In this document: piece after piece, positions 52,011-60,746 of the stretch | Numbering within the stretch: the first letter of the stretch is position 1 | Layout: every line of letters begins with the position of its first letter | Assembly (NCBI GenBank): GCA_044506565.1 | Contig: JBIQKN010000001.1 | Span: 1 to 64,000, forward strand | Origin: Croceibacterium_A sp044506565 | GTDB lineage: Bacteria > Pseudomonadota > Alphaproteobacteria > Sphingomonadales > Sphingomonadaceae | DNA length: 64,000 nucleotides | Reading direction: 5' to 3' | Notes under the pieces: generated by a model | What the model saw: the letters and a program-made list of their open reading frames with translations, nothing else | What the model was told of the DNA's origin: nothing | Databases searched by the model: none | Translations under genes and position numbers: made by a program

Positions 52011-53552
52011 TCAGACCGGCTGCAGGCCGTGCTCGCAGATCTTGTCGATCAGGTCGCGGTGGCGCGGCAGCCCGCCGCAGAGCCGCTCGGTCAGAGTGCG
52101 ATTTTCGCGCAGCGCGCGCTCGGCCAGCGGTGCCTCGGCGGAAATCGCCTGCGGATCGACCTCGCTGCGGAAGCCCATCCCGTAGAGCACGTATTGATAA
52201 CTCGCCGGCGGGAAGACCTCCTCCACGCGATCGAACTCGTCATGGAACCAGGGGGGCTGATACGTCCACAGTCGCAGCAGCTCCTGAAGCCGGTCCGGAA
52301 TGGATTCGGGGCGGCGATTGTCGCGCCAGAAGTCGGTGTCGGTGCGCTTGCTGGCCACGTAATGGAGCTTGAGAAAATCCACGATCCGGCCCCAGCGGTA
52401 GTCCGTCGCTGCGTTGAAGCGCTTGGAGACCACATCCATCACTTCCCGGCAGGCGGGCATCTGCTCGGCGATGAACTTCGCCGACAGCTCGGCGAGGACG
52501 ATGGCCGATGATTCGAGCGGCTCGAGAAAGCCGGCCGCCAGGCCGACCGCCACGCAGTTGCGCTTCCAGAAGGTCTGCCGCCGCCCCGCCCTGAAACGGA
52601 TACGGCGCACGGGCAGATCGGCTCCCGCCGGACCGAGGTAGGCACGCATCTCGCGTTCCGCCTGCTCGTCCGAGGCGTGCTGGCTGGAAAAGACATGCCC
52701 TACCCCGCGGCGGCTCGGCAACCCGATGTCCCAGATCCATCCCGCCGACTGCGCGGTGGAAATCGTGTGCGAGGCTATCGGGCTGTCATCGCGTTCGTAG
52801 GGCACCTGAACGGCCAGCGCCGTGTCGCAGAACAGCACGTCGGTGCACTCCTCGAACGGCACACCGAGTGCTTCGCCGAGCAGCAGCGATCGAAAGCCCG
52901 AGCAGTCGATGAAAAGGTCGCCTTCGATCAGGCCGGCCTGTTCGGTCTGAACCCCGAGGATGTCGCCATCTTCCGCCTGATCGACCGCTCGAACGTCGGC
53001 CAGCACGTGGCGTACCCTAAGTTCCTTTGTGCAATGCCGCTGGAGGAAGCCGGCGAATTTCCCGGCATCGAGATGATAGGCGTAGTTCGCGACGGCTTCG
53101 AACTCTGGGGTCGTGACTGTCTTGGGCGCCAGTCCCTTGTCGCATATCCGCCCCTGGGGGCTGACCGCGTCGCAGAAGCTCTCCGCGCTCTCGCGCCCGA
53201 GCCAGTGCGGCACGAGGTTCACTCGGGAAAATGCCTGCGGAAGCATCAACGGATGATAGTAGCCGTCGCCCGGCTCGCCGGTGGTCCAGCGTGCGAAATA
53301 GGCGCCCTGCTTGAAGGCGCAGCCGCATTCGCGGAAGAACTGGGTCTCCGAAACGCCGATCTTTGCGAGCGTCGTGCGCAAGGTCGGCCAGGTACCTTCG
53401 CCGACACCGATGATCGGCGTGTTGGGCGACTCGATCAGCGTGACCGAGAAACCCCCTGCCATCCGCGGCCGGTGTTTGGCAGCGATCACCCCGGCCGTCA
53501 GCCAGCCGGCGGTACCGCCCCCGACGATCACGACAGATTTGACCGGCTTCAC
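52011..53552 (-). CDS. FAD-dependent tryptophan halogenase family protein
   Basis: A 513-residue flavoprotein of the tryptophan halogenase family. N-terminal SVVIVGGGTAGWLTAGVIA binds FAD; the catalytic lysine is K81 in ECGCAFKQGAYFARW; GWIWDIGLPSRRGVGHVFSS corresponds to the WxWxIP motif but with IG in place of IP; the C-terminal GLAAGFLEPLESSAIVLAE carries the conserved Glu. It lies 57 bp downstream of the large TonB receptor gene. Halogenase-like genes beside TonB receptors, SapC and cupin genes recur in sphingomonads and Caulobacter; most are untested and may act on glycan- or peptide-bound residues. GTG start with GGAGG upstream. Confidence 0.88.
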   Translation of the reverse strand: MKPVKSVVIVGGGTAGWLTAGVIAAKHRPRMAGGFSVTLIESPNTPIIGVGEGTWPTLRTTLAKIGVSETQFFRECGCAFKQGAYFARWTTGEPGDGYYHPLMLPQAFSRVNLVPHWLGRESAESFCDAVSPQGRICDKGLAPKTVTTPEFEAVANYAYHLDAGKFAGFLQRHCTKELRVRHVLADVRAVDQAEDGDILGVQTEQAGLIEGDLFIDCSGFRSLLLGEALGVPFEECTDVLFCDTALAVQVPYERDDSPIASHTISTAQSAGWIWDIGLPSRRGVGHVFSSQHASDEQAEREMRAYLGPAGADLPVRRIRFRAGRRQTFWKRNCVAVGLAAGFLEPLESSAIVLAELSAKFIAEQMPACREVMDVVSKRFNAATDYRWGRIVDFLKLHYVASKRTDTDFWRDNRRPESIPDRLQELLRLWTYQPPWFHDEFDRVEEVFPPASYQYVLYGMGFRSEVDPQAISAEAPLAERALRENRTLTERLCGGLPRHRDLIDKICEHGLQPV

Positions 53553-53609
53553 GTTACCTCCGGAAAACGCCCGGGGTTGCCGCGGAGGCAACCCCGGCAG
53601 GGGAGGAAA

Positions 53610-56522
53610 CTAGAAACGATATCTGGCGCCCGCCGTAAAGCGCCGGCCGTAGCCGAACACATCGAGCAGCATGTTCTTGTAGCGCCCATGGGTGCTCTGC
53701 ACCTCGTTCGTGATGTTGAGCGCCTCGGCGAAAATGGTGAGATCCTCCATGATGTCGTAGCTGGCGCTGAGATCGACCTGCAGGCTCTCGTTGACGAAAG
53801 TCGGCTCCGCCCCGAAGGCACCGGTGTTCTGTACCTGACCGAAACCGAGCAGGTACTCGTCGCGCCAGTTCACGGCGGCCCGGAACTCGATCCCGTTCTT
53901 GTCATAGAAGCCGACGAAGTTGGCGGAGTTGGCGAGGCCCGTGACGGCGAACCCGCTCTGGGTGATGTCGTCCGGATCGTAAGGCTTGTTGGTGTCGACG
54001 AAGGTCGCGTTGGCGACGAAGCCGAAGCCGGTGTCCCCGAACGTGTGCTGAAGCGCGAGCTCGACGCCGCGGACCGTCGCCTCGGGCCCGTTGACCCGCT
54101 GCGAAACGCTGAACTGCGCCGGCTGGCCGGTCGACGGGTCGATGACGCCGTTGATCGTCTGCCGCTGCGTCCCCTGAACGATGAAGTTCGACACGTTTTT
54201 GAGGAAGAAGTTCACCGCCATGTACGAGTTCGGCTGGTAGTACCATTCGGCGGCGATATCGAAGTTCTCCGAGAGGTACGGTTTAAGCAACGGATTGCCG
54301 CCGTTCGCGGTCAACGCACCCACACGCTGCCCGGAGCCGATGTTGAGCACCGGAGTCAGGAGGTTGAGCGTCGGTCGGGTCAGGGTGCGCGAGGCATCGG
54401 CCCGCAGGATCAGGCCGGGCATTACCTCGAGCTTGACGTCGATCGCAGGCAGCAGGTGGCTGTAATCGTGCTTGGCGGTAACCGTTTCCGAAGGCCCGAA
54501 GTTGACGGTGAGCAGCGTCGGGTCCGTCGTGCTCGGCGTGATCGACGTCGGCAGGCGACCGATCCCCTGCGAGGTGACGTGCGTGGTCTCCTGCCGCACG
54601 CCCGCTGTGAAGGTGAGCGGCATTCCCGCGACCTCGGTCTGGAACCGCCCGGAAAGGAAGAGCGCCCAGGTCTTCTCGTTGATGTGACGGACGCTGCCGA
54701 CGTCCTCGGCGACGTCGAACGTGCCGGTGAAGTCGCAGCAGCCGTAATTGAAGCCGGGAATCGTGGTGGCCTGGGGATTGCCCAGCCCCGACAGGTAGTT
54801 CTGGTAATCGATCGCGCTGAAATCGATCAGCGCAGGCGGGAGCGCACCGCTGAAGCCGGGGATGAAGTCGACGGTGCTGACGAGGCCGCGGTAGAGGTCC
54901 TGCGGGATCGGGACACCGCCCGTCGTACCCGAAGCGGGCCCGTAGCCGGAATAGGCCTGCCAGAAGTTGTTCGCGAACGTGTTGGCGCTGCTGAAGTTGA
55001 AGGTGTCGTCGAGATAGCTTCCGCCGACGGTCAGCGACAGGTCATCCTGTTCCCAGGTACCGCTGAAACGCCCCTGGATAATCTCGTCGGTGTTCTTGTT
55101 GGCGATGTTGACGGTCACGTGCGACCCGATCACCGCCGGATCGATCCAGCGGGACGGGTCACCCTCCGCGCCGTAGCTGTGCAGGACCGGGATCGTGTTG
55201 CTGCTGTTTCCGTCGATCGAGATGCCGAGCGCCGGCCCGATCGCAAACCCGTAGCCGATATCGGCGCCGAGCGAGTTGACGCGGCCGTCGGGATTGAGCC
55301 AGCTCTTCGAATAGCTCGCGTCGGCCTCGAACGAGAGGTTGTCGTTCGCCTGCCATTCGATGTTCAAGCCGGTGGTGTTGGTGCGACGCTGGTTGCTGTC
55401 GGTAGCCGCGGTGAAGTCGGTCTGCGAACCGGCCTGGGTGAAGTCCAGCGGGACGCCTTTGTCGTCGAGCACGACGTCGCGAAGCGACCCCTGGTTGAAC
55501 CAGATGCCGAAACCGAAAGTCTCGGAGTTGACCCGCTGATCGGTGAAGTTGTTGTCCAGCGTGATCAGCAGGTCGTCGTTCGGCTGCCACTGCAGGGCCA
55601 GTCGCGCATCGACGCGTTCGTCCTTGGTGTAGGACTGCTGCGCGCCGTACTGTTGCTCGAAGAAGCCGACGATCGTGCGCCGCTGTGATTCCGGGGCAGT
55701 CGCGTCGTCGGTGGGATTGCAGGTGGGCGCCGTACTCCCGGCCAACTGACAAGGCGCATAGAAACCGCCGGGGAAGCCGTGGACGAACACGTTGTTCGTC
55801 TCGGTGTCGTGGCGGGTGTAAATCACGTTTGCCAGCACGCCGAAGGTATCGTCGGCGAACGTGTGGCTCACGAGCAGGCCGCCCGTCGGAACGATCTTGC
55901 CGGCCTGTTCCTGGATCGAACCCGAAGCGGTCGCGGCGATGTGGAAGCCCGGGCGATCGAACGGCTTCGGATAGGCAATGTCGATGGTCGCGCCGATGGA
56001 GTTCGCTGCGACCGTGACATCGGGGGTCTTGTAGACCGAGATCGCACCGATGAAGTCGGCACCGACGGTGCTGAAGTCGATCGCACGGCCGCCGGTGGCG
56101 GTCGAAAGGCGGCGGCCGTCGACCAGCGTCTCGTTGAAGTCGCCGCCGAAGCCGCGAATGGTCACCCCGTTGGCTTCACCCCGCATGCCGTCGCGCTGGA
56201 TCGACACGCCCGGCAGCCTCTGGAGCGAGGCCGCAACGTTCGAGTCGGGGAAATTGCCGATCTCCTCGGAGGAGATGACGTCGACGACCCCGGGCGCATT
56301 GCGCTTCGCATCGAGATTGCGCTGAAGCGAGCCGCGAATACCGGTGACGATGATGGTTTCCGATCGGTCGGATGCGACGGGCCGGGTTGCCCCCGCCTCG
56401 CCCTCGTCGTCCTGTGCCAGGGCCGGCGCAGACATCGCCAGCGCGAGCGCGCTCGCGACGCTCGTTCCAACCGACAGGCGCAGTCCGCGCGAACCCGAGT
56501 TACCTCCAGTCATATGTGCCAT
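53610..56522 (-). CDS. TonB-dependent receptor, polysaccharide type
   Basis: A 970-residue receptor: signal (LSVGTSVASALALAMSAPALAQ), TonB-box-like ETIIVTGIRGSLQRNLDAKRNAPGVVDVISSEEIGNFPDSNVAASLQRLPGVSIQRDGMRGEANGVTIRGFGGDFNETLVDGRRL, and a long barrel ending AEALNITNEVQSTHGRYKNMLLDVFGYGRRFTAGARYRF. The RGSLQRNLDAKRNAP plug start is the mark of the carbohydrate-uptake TonB receptors of Caulobacter and sphingomonads. The Met of MAHMTGGNS (GAAGGG upstream) is preferred. Divergent from sapC; several operator-like palindromes lie between. Confidence 0.93.
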   Translation of the reverse strand: MAHMTGGNSGSRGLRLSVGTSVASALALAMSAPALAQDDEGEAGATRPVASDRSETIIVTGIRGSLQRNLDAKRNAPGVVDVISSEEIGNFPDSNVAASLQRLPGVSIQRDGMRGEANGVTIRGFGGDFNETLVDGRRLSTATGGRAIDFSTVGADFIGAISVYKTPDVTVAANSIGATIDIAYPKPFDRPGFHIAATASGSIQEQAGKIVPTGGLLVSHTFADDTFGVLANVIYTRHDTETNNVFVHGFPGGFYAPCQLAGSTAPTCNPTDDATAPESQRRTIVGFFEQQYGAQQSYTKDERVDARLALQWQPNDDLLITLDNNFTDQRVNSETFGFGIWFNQGSLRDVVLDDKGVPLDFTQAGSQTDFTAATDSNQRRTNTTGLNIEWQANDNLSFEADASYSKSWLNPDGRVNSLGADIGYGFAIGPALGISIDGNSSNTIPVLHSYGAEGDPSRWIDPAVIGSHVTVNIANKNTDEIIQGRFSGTWEQDDLSLTVGGSYLDDTFNFSSANTFANNFWQAYSGYGPASGTTGGVPIPQDLYRGLVSTVDFIPGFSGALPPALIDFSAIDYQNYLSGLGNPQATTIPGFNYGCCDFTGTFDVAEDVGSVRHINEKTWALFLSGRFQTEVAGMPLTFTAGVRQETTHVTSQGIGRLPTSITPSTTDPTLLTVNFGPSETVTAKHDYSHLLPAIDVKLEVMPGLILRADASRTLTRPTLNLLTPVLNIGSGQRVGALTANGGNPLLKPYLSENFDIAAEWYYQPNSYMAVNFFLKNVSNFIVQGTQRQTINGVIDPSTGQPAQFSVSQRVNGPEATVRGVELALQHTFGDTGFGFVANATFVDTNKPYDPDDITQSGFAVTGLANSANFVGFYDKNGIEFRAAVNWRDEYLLGFGQVQNTGAFGAEPTFVNESLQVDLSASYDIMEDLTIFAEALNITNEVQSTHGRYKNMLLDVFGYGRRFTAGARYRF

Positions 56523-56614
56523 CCCCAAACCCTTCACCCTCTGGTCGCCGGGCCGAGCGTTTCGGCTCCGGAATCCGATCCGGAGGGGGCACCTCCAGAT
56601 CGATTAGTCCTACA

Positions 56615-56639
56615 ATACCAGTATGTGGTAGCGCTATCA
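56615..56639. promoter_or_regulatory. Two adjacent palindromes: ATACCAGTAT and TGGTAGCGCTATCA
   Basis: In the 235-bp divergent region between the large TonB receptor and sapC. TGGTAGCGCTATCA (56626-56639) is an almost perfect palindrome around a central GCGC, the layout of LacI-family sites. ATACCAGTAT (56615-56624) lies next to it and resembles GntR-type sites. The region is AT-rich and 93 bp or more from the receptor start, at a position where a repressor or activator can act. Confidence 0.5.
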
Positions 56640-56646
56640 ACGCCTT

Positions 56647-56659
56647 TTTGTCTGACTAA
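56647..56659. promoter_or_regulatory. Operator-like site TTTGTCTGACTAA
   Basis: Nearly identical to the perfect palindrome at 62678-62690 (TTTGTCCGACAAA) upstream of GH27: one arm base and the centre differ. The shared site suggests that one regulator controls the TonB receptor and the glycosidase genes. Confidence 0.45.
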
Positions 56660-56757
56660 TTTGTGCTTGGAATTGCCGCACATCCCTATAAAAATGTCGC
56701 GGAAATCAAGCGACCTCGGAGCGGGCGCGTGAGGGGCGATCGGGGAAATTGCAAAGA

Positions 56758-57450
56758 ATGCAATTAGTAGGACTGAATCTCGAGGAGCACGCCGCGCTCC
56801 GAGTTCGCCACGCGCCGCCCGAGTCGCGCCGCTTCGTCGAGATCGTGGCGTCGGAGTTCGCCGACGCGGCGGCGTGCTGCCCGGTGCTTCTGGTCAAGAA
56901 CCCCGAGACCGGCGCATTCTACGCAGGCGCGATGTTCGGCTTCTACGAAGGCGCGCCTCTGATCGGCGCGGAACCCGGCCAGCCCGATCCGTTCGTATCG
57001 CTCGATCGCCGTCGCGCGGGCTTCTACATCTCCGGCGACCACATCGCGGTCGACGAAAGCGATGCCCGCTTCAGCCGGGTCGAGGGTGAACCGCTGTTTC
57101 ATGCCGACGGCACGCCTGCCCCGGCGCTCCGCGCCATCCAGGCGGCGTTGACGCAGCTTCACCGGGGCAAGGCCGAGACCGAGGCCTTCATCGCGCGGAT
57201 GCTGGAGCTCCGCCTGATCGAGCCGATCAGCGTTTCGCTGAGCTTCGACGACGGACAGACGCTGGCGCTGCAAGGCTTGTACACGATCGGCCTCGATGGC
57301 CTCGGCGAGCTCGACGACGCGACGGCGCTGTCCCTGTTCCGCGCCGGGCACCTGCAACTCGCTTACACCGTGGCGCTGTCGACGCGGCAGATACGGATCA
57401 TGGCGGCACGCCACAACGCGCGGCTCGCTTCGGGACAGGGACGTCCGTGA
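56758..57450 (+). CDS. SapC-family protein
   Basis: A 230-residue protein of the SapC family: QLVGLNLEEHAALRVRHAPPESRRFVEIVASEFADAAACCPVLLVKNPETGAFYAGAMFGFYEGAPLI, then RRAGFYISGDHIAVDESDARFS and LQGLYTIGLDGLGELDDATALSLFRAGHLQLAYTVALSTRQIRIMAARHN. SapC genes were first noted with S-layer export in Campylobacter, but in sphingomonads and Caulobacter they accompany TonB receptors and halogenase genes; function unknown. ATG 56758 is preferred over a TTG 9 bp upstream. The stop overlaps the cupin start (GTGA). Confidence 0.85.
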   Translation: MQLVGLNLEEHAALRVRHAPPESRRFVEIVASEFADAAACCPVLLVKNPETGAFYAGAMFGFYEGAPLIGAEPGQPDPFVSLDRRRAGFYISGDHIAVDESDARFSRVEGEPLFHADGTPAPALRAIQAALTQLHRGKAETEAFIARMLELRLIEPISVSLSFDDGQTLALQGLYTIGLDGLGELDDATALSLFRAGHLQLAYTVALSTRQIRIMAARHNARLASGQGRP

Positions 57451-58457
57451 CGCATCCGGGGGCTACCATTCCCGAGGTGTCCGCCAAGGGCAATCCGCTC
57501 GAGCCGAACCGCCTCGAGGCTTGCGAGCCCGTGATCCACAGGGGCCTGTCCGCGCATTGGCCCATCATCCGGGCAACCGAGGGCCGGTTCGACACGCTCG
57601 CAGAATATCTCCGCGCGATGGATACCGGCCGCACCGCCCAGTGCTTCGTCGCCCCTCCGGAGGTCGGCGGCCGCTATTACTATGGCGATGACCTCGAGGG
57701 CTTCAATTTCGCCCGCGAAACCGTGACGCTCAGCGCGGCAGTGGACCGCATTCTCGCTTGCGCCGAAGATCCCGCAAGGGGCTCGGTCTATCTCGGCTCC
57801 GTTCCCGTGGCCGACCACGTCCCTGCCTTTGCAAGCGAGAACGTCCTCGACGGCCTGCCCGAGGGCGTCGAGCCGCGGATCTGGATAGGCAACCGCTCGC
57901 GGGTCTCCTGCCACTTCGACACCTTCGACAACCTCGCCTGCGTCGTCGCCGGCCGGCGCCGTTTCACGCTCTATCCGCCCGAAGCGATCGCCGAGCTCTA
58001 TGTCGGACCGATCGATCACACGATGGCCGGTCAGCCGGTCAGCCTCGCCGCTTCGAGCGCGCCGGGGGACCCGCGGTACCCCCGCTTCGAGGCGATCCGC
58101 GATCGCGCCCTGATCGTCGAGCTCGAGCCCGGCGACGCACTCTACCTGCCCAAGCTTTGGTGGCACGAAGTCGAGGCGACGGACGAAGTGAACGTCCTGG
58201 TCAACTACTGGTGGGATGCCTTCCCCCAGAGCCGCGACGCGCCGTTCACGGCGATGATGCTCGCCCTGCTGGCGGTCGCCGAGCGCCCGGCCCGCGAACG
58301 CGCGGCGTGGCGGGCGTTCTTCGACCACTACGTGTTCCGGCCCGAGGGCCACCCGTTGGGCCACCTGCCCGAGCACCAGCGCGGCATCCTCGGAGAGCTC
58401 GGACCGGAGAACCGCTCGCGGCTGCGGGCATCGATCATGCAACAGCTGCGCGGGTGA
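57447..58457 (+). CDS. JmjC/cupin-8 type dioxygenase-like protein
   Basis: A 336-residue cupin-fold protein: EPVIHRGLSAHWPII, WIGNRSRVSCHFDTFDNLACVVAGRRRFTLYPPEAIAELYVGPIDHT (HxD of the iron site) and ELEPGDALYLPKLWWHEVEATDEVNVLVNYWWD, in which WWHEV holds the distal His. The family includes asparaginyl and histidyl hydroxylases; 2-oxoglutarate use is expected but not shown. It is coupled to sapC by a 4-bp overlap. Such cupins are typical partners of the halogenase-TonB-SapC set. Confidence 0.85.
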   Translation: MTHPGATIPEVSAKGNPLEPNRLEACEPVIHRGLSAHWPIIRATEGRFDTLAEYLRAMDTGRTAQCFVAPPEVGGRYYYGDDLEGFNFARETVTLSAAVDRILACAEDPARGSVYLGSVPVADHVPAFASENVLDGLPEGVEPRIWIGNRSRVSCHFDTFDNLACVVAGRRRFTLYPPEAIAELYVGPIDHTMAGQPVSLAASSAPGDPRYPRFEAIRDRALIVELEPGDALYLPKLWWHEVEATDEVNVLVNYWWDAFPQSRDAPFTAMMLALLAVAERPARERAAWRAFFDHYVFRPEGHPLGHLPEHQRGILGELGPENRSRLRASIMQQLRG

Positions 58458-58557
58458 CGGCCTTGGCGGACGACCAGAAGGACTCCCGGGATGCTCTGGA
58501 GACTCCGCAGGGCGGCGACGCGCCGGCCGACCGACATTGTTTGGGGAGAAGCGAGTA

Positions 58558-59286
58558 ATGACCCGTCCCTCGAGATCTGTGCAGCGCTCGGCGGGCACCG
58601 CGCTGCGAGCGCTTGCAGCCGCGACGCTGGTTCTGGCGCCGTGCATGCCCGTCCAGGCGGCCGACGGCCCACCGGCACCCGCGCCGCTGTCCCACTACTT
58701 TTCGGCCGCAACCGATGATCCTGCAGCACCCGACCACGACGGGTTCATTCGCCGATGGATGCTGCTCGATCCGATCGCCAAGCCCAATCCGACCAACATC
58801 GTCTTCACCGACAGCTATGTCCGCGAGGCGCTGTCGCCGGGGACCTACCCCGGCCGCTTCGGCACGCTGCCCCGACCGGGGGCGATCACTCACATCGGCG
58901 AAACGCTGACCTGGCATGCGCTCGATTCGAGGCTGTGGGACGTCAAGCTGTTCAACTTCGCCCAATCCCGCGGCAAGCAGACTTACGGTGTGGTCTTCTG
59001 GGCCGTCACCGTGATCGACAGCCCACGCGAGATCACCGACGTCCGCCTCGCCGTGGGTTCCAATTCGGCCTCGCGCTGGTGGCTCAACGGCGAAGTGGCA
59101 GCCGAGCTGTTCGACGACCGCCGGATGGTGATGGACGACGTGCTGTCGGATCGGCTGACCCTGCGCAAGGGCCGCAACGTGATCCACGGAGCGATCATCA
59201 ACGGTCCGGGCCTCAGCGACTTCTGCCTGCGGCTGCTGGATGCGAGCGGACAGCCGATCCGCGATGTGGAGGTGGTCGTACGATGA
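58558..59286 (+). CDS. Exported protein of the glycosidase cluster, sugar-binding-like
   Basis: A 242-residue protein (signal RSAGTALRALAAATLVLAPCMPVQAA). The mature part reads WMLLDPIAKPNP, YGVVFWAVTVIDSPREITDVRLAVGSNSASRWWLNGEVAAELFDDRRMVMDDVLSDRLTLRKGRNVIHGAIINGPGLSDFCLRLLD, where the segment from NSASRWWLNGEVA on resembles the galactose-binding-like domain found in many secreted glycosidases. No catalytic residues are recognised. ATG 58558 has GGGGAGAA upstream. Coupled to GH43 by a 4-bp overlap; probably helps bind the glycan. Confidence 0.6.
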   Translation: MTRPSRSVQRSAGTALRALAAATLVLAPCMPVQAADGPPAPAPLSHYFSAATDDPAAPDHDGFIRRWMLLDPIAKPNPTNIVFTDSYVREALSPGTYPGRFGTLPRPGAITHIGETLTWHALDSRLWDVKLFNFAQSRGKQTYGVVFWAVTVIDSPREITDVRLAVGSNSASRWWLNGEVAAELFDDRRMVMDDVLSDRLTLRKGRNVIHGAIINGPGLSDFCLRLLDASGQPIRDVEVVVR

Positions 59287-60734
59287 GGCGCTCCCCGATC
59301 GACCCGGCGCTCGCCGCCCTGGCCGCCGCGACCTTGACATGGTCCGCGCCCGCGACCGCACAGCTCGCGGGCGACGTCTTCATCCACGACCCGTCGACCG
59401 TCGTCGAGTCGGACGGCAAGTGGTACACCTTCGGCACCCGCGGCGGCGGGCTGGTCTCCTCGGATGGCTGGACCTGGTCGAGCGGCCCCATCCGCCCCGG
59501 CGGCGGCGTGGCACCCGACGTGATCCGGATCGGCGATCGCTATTACGTCGCCTACGCAGTTGGCGGCGGTGGCCTTAACGGCGGTCATGCGAGCGAGGTC
59601 AAGGTCATGTGGACCAGGAGCCTCGATCCCAACTCGCCCGACTTCGAGTACCACGAGGTCGGCACCGTCGCATCGAGCAACGGGGTCGAGAACAACGACG
59701 CGATCGACCCGGCCTTCCTGTTCGTCGATGGCCGGCTGTGGCTCAGCTACGGCACCTATTTCGGCTCGATCCGGATCGTCGAGCTCGACCCCGCGACCGG
59801 CCAGCGCGTGCCCGGCAACCAGCCGGTCGATATCGCGATCGACATGGAAGCGACCGCGCTGCTCTATCGCGACGGATGGTATTACCTGTTCGGGACGCAC
59901 GGCACCTGCTGCGACGGTCCGAACTCGACCTATAACATTCGCGTGGGCCGCTCGCGCTCGGTGCTCGGCCCTTACGTCGACAACATGGGCGTGCCGCTGC
60001 TTCGCGGCGGCGGCAAGCTCGTCGCGGCGGCAAAGGGCCGCATGATAGGCGCCGGGCATTTCGGCCACATCGATCTCGGCGGAGGGCTCGAGAAGTTCTC
60101 GCTGCACTACGAGGCGGACATGGACCGCAGCGGCCGCAGCGTGCTGGCGATCGAGCCGCTGCTGTGGCGCGACGGTTGGCCCGTCGCCGGCAGCAACATC
60201 AAGGCAGGCACGTACCAGATCCAGTCCGAGCGCAGCGGCAACGCGCTGCAACTGAGGACCGGTTTCGTGCGCATCCCGTTCGACGCGCGGCGCAGTTTCA
60301 TGGCCGGTCCGAACGATCCGATCACTGCGATACCCGACCAGACGCTCGCCGAAAACGGTCCGGCCTGGCCCGAAGGCGCCGTCCGCGTCGACCTCTCGGC
60401 CTACATGGTACGCCCCAACCAGCACTGGTTGGTCACACCGGAGCCGCAAGCCGGTGGCTATTTCGGCGCGCCCTATTACAGCATCCGCATCGCCGGCACC
60501 GAGCGCGCGCTCGCGGTCCGTGCCGACGGCCGCGAGGTCGAGGCCGTGCCCCGCTTCACCGGCGACGAGCGGCAACTCTGGCGGATCGACCAGCTGACCG
60601 ACGGGACCTACCGGATCACGCCCAAGGGCGCTCGGGACGACACCGCGCTCGCGGCGATCGGCACGAGTTCGGTGAGCCTCGTGCGGTTCGATCCCGACAG
60701 CGACGCGGGACGCTGGCGCTTCCACACCCCCTGA
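59283..60734 (+). CDS. GH43 glycosidase (arabinanase/arabinofuranosidase type)
   Basis: A 483-residue secreted enzyme with signal LAALAAATLTWSAPATAQ. The five-bladed propeller starts VFIHDPSTVVESDGKWYTFGT (base Asp 36) and shows APDVIRIGDRYYVAYAV, AIDPAFLFVDGRLWLSYGTYFG (second Asp) and the catalytic acid in IAIDMEATALLYRDGWYYLF; TCCDGPNSTYNIRVGRS and IGAGHFGHI follow. This layout is that of arabinan endo-1,5-alpha-arabinosidases. The C-terminal 150 residues (HWLVTPEPQAGGYFGAPYYSIRI ... QLWRIDQLTDGTYRITPKG) look like a beta-trefoil or RICIN-like binding module. It overlaps the upstream gene by 4 bp and is convergent (12 bp) with GH27. Confidence 0.85.
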   Translation: MRRSPIDPALAALAAATLTWSAPATAQLAGDVFIHDPSTVVESDGKWYTFGTRGGGLVSSDGWTWSSGPIRPGGGVAPDVIRIGDRYYVAYAVGGGGLNGGHASEVKVMWTRSLDPNSPDFEYHEVGTVASSNGVENNDAIDPAFLFVDGRLWLSYGTYFGSIRIVELDPATGQRVPGNQPVDIAIDMEATALLYRDGWYYLFGTHGTCCDGPNSTYNIRVGRSRSVLGPYVDNMGVPLLRGGGKLVAAAKGRMIGAGHFGHIDLGGGLEKFSLHYEADMDRSGRSVLAIEPLLWRDGWPVAGSNIKAGTYQIQSERSGNALQLRTGFVRIPFDARRSFMAGPNDPITAIPDQTLAENGPAWPEGAVRVDLSAYMVRPNQHWLVTPEPQAGGYFGAPYYSIRIAGTERALAVRADGREVEAVPRFTGDERQLWRIDQLTDGTYRITPKGARDDTALAAIGTSSVSLVRFDPDSDAGRWRFHTP

Positions 60735-60746
60735 AGAGGTGGGACA

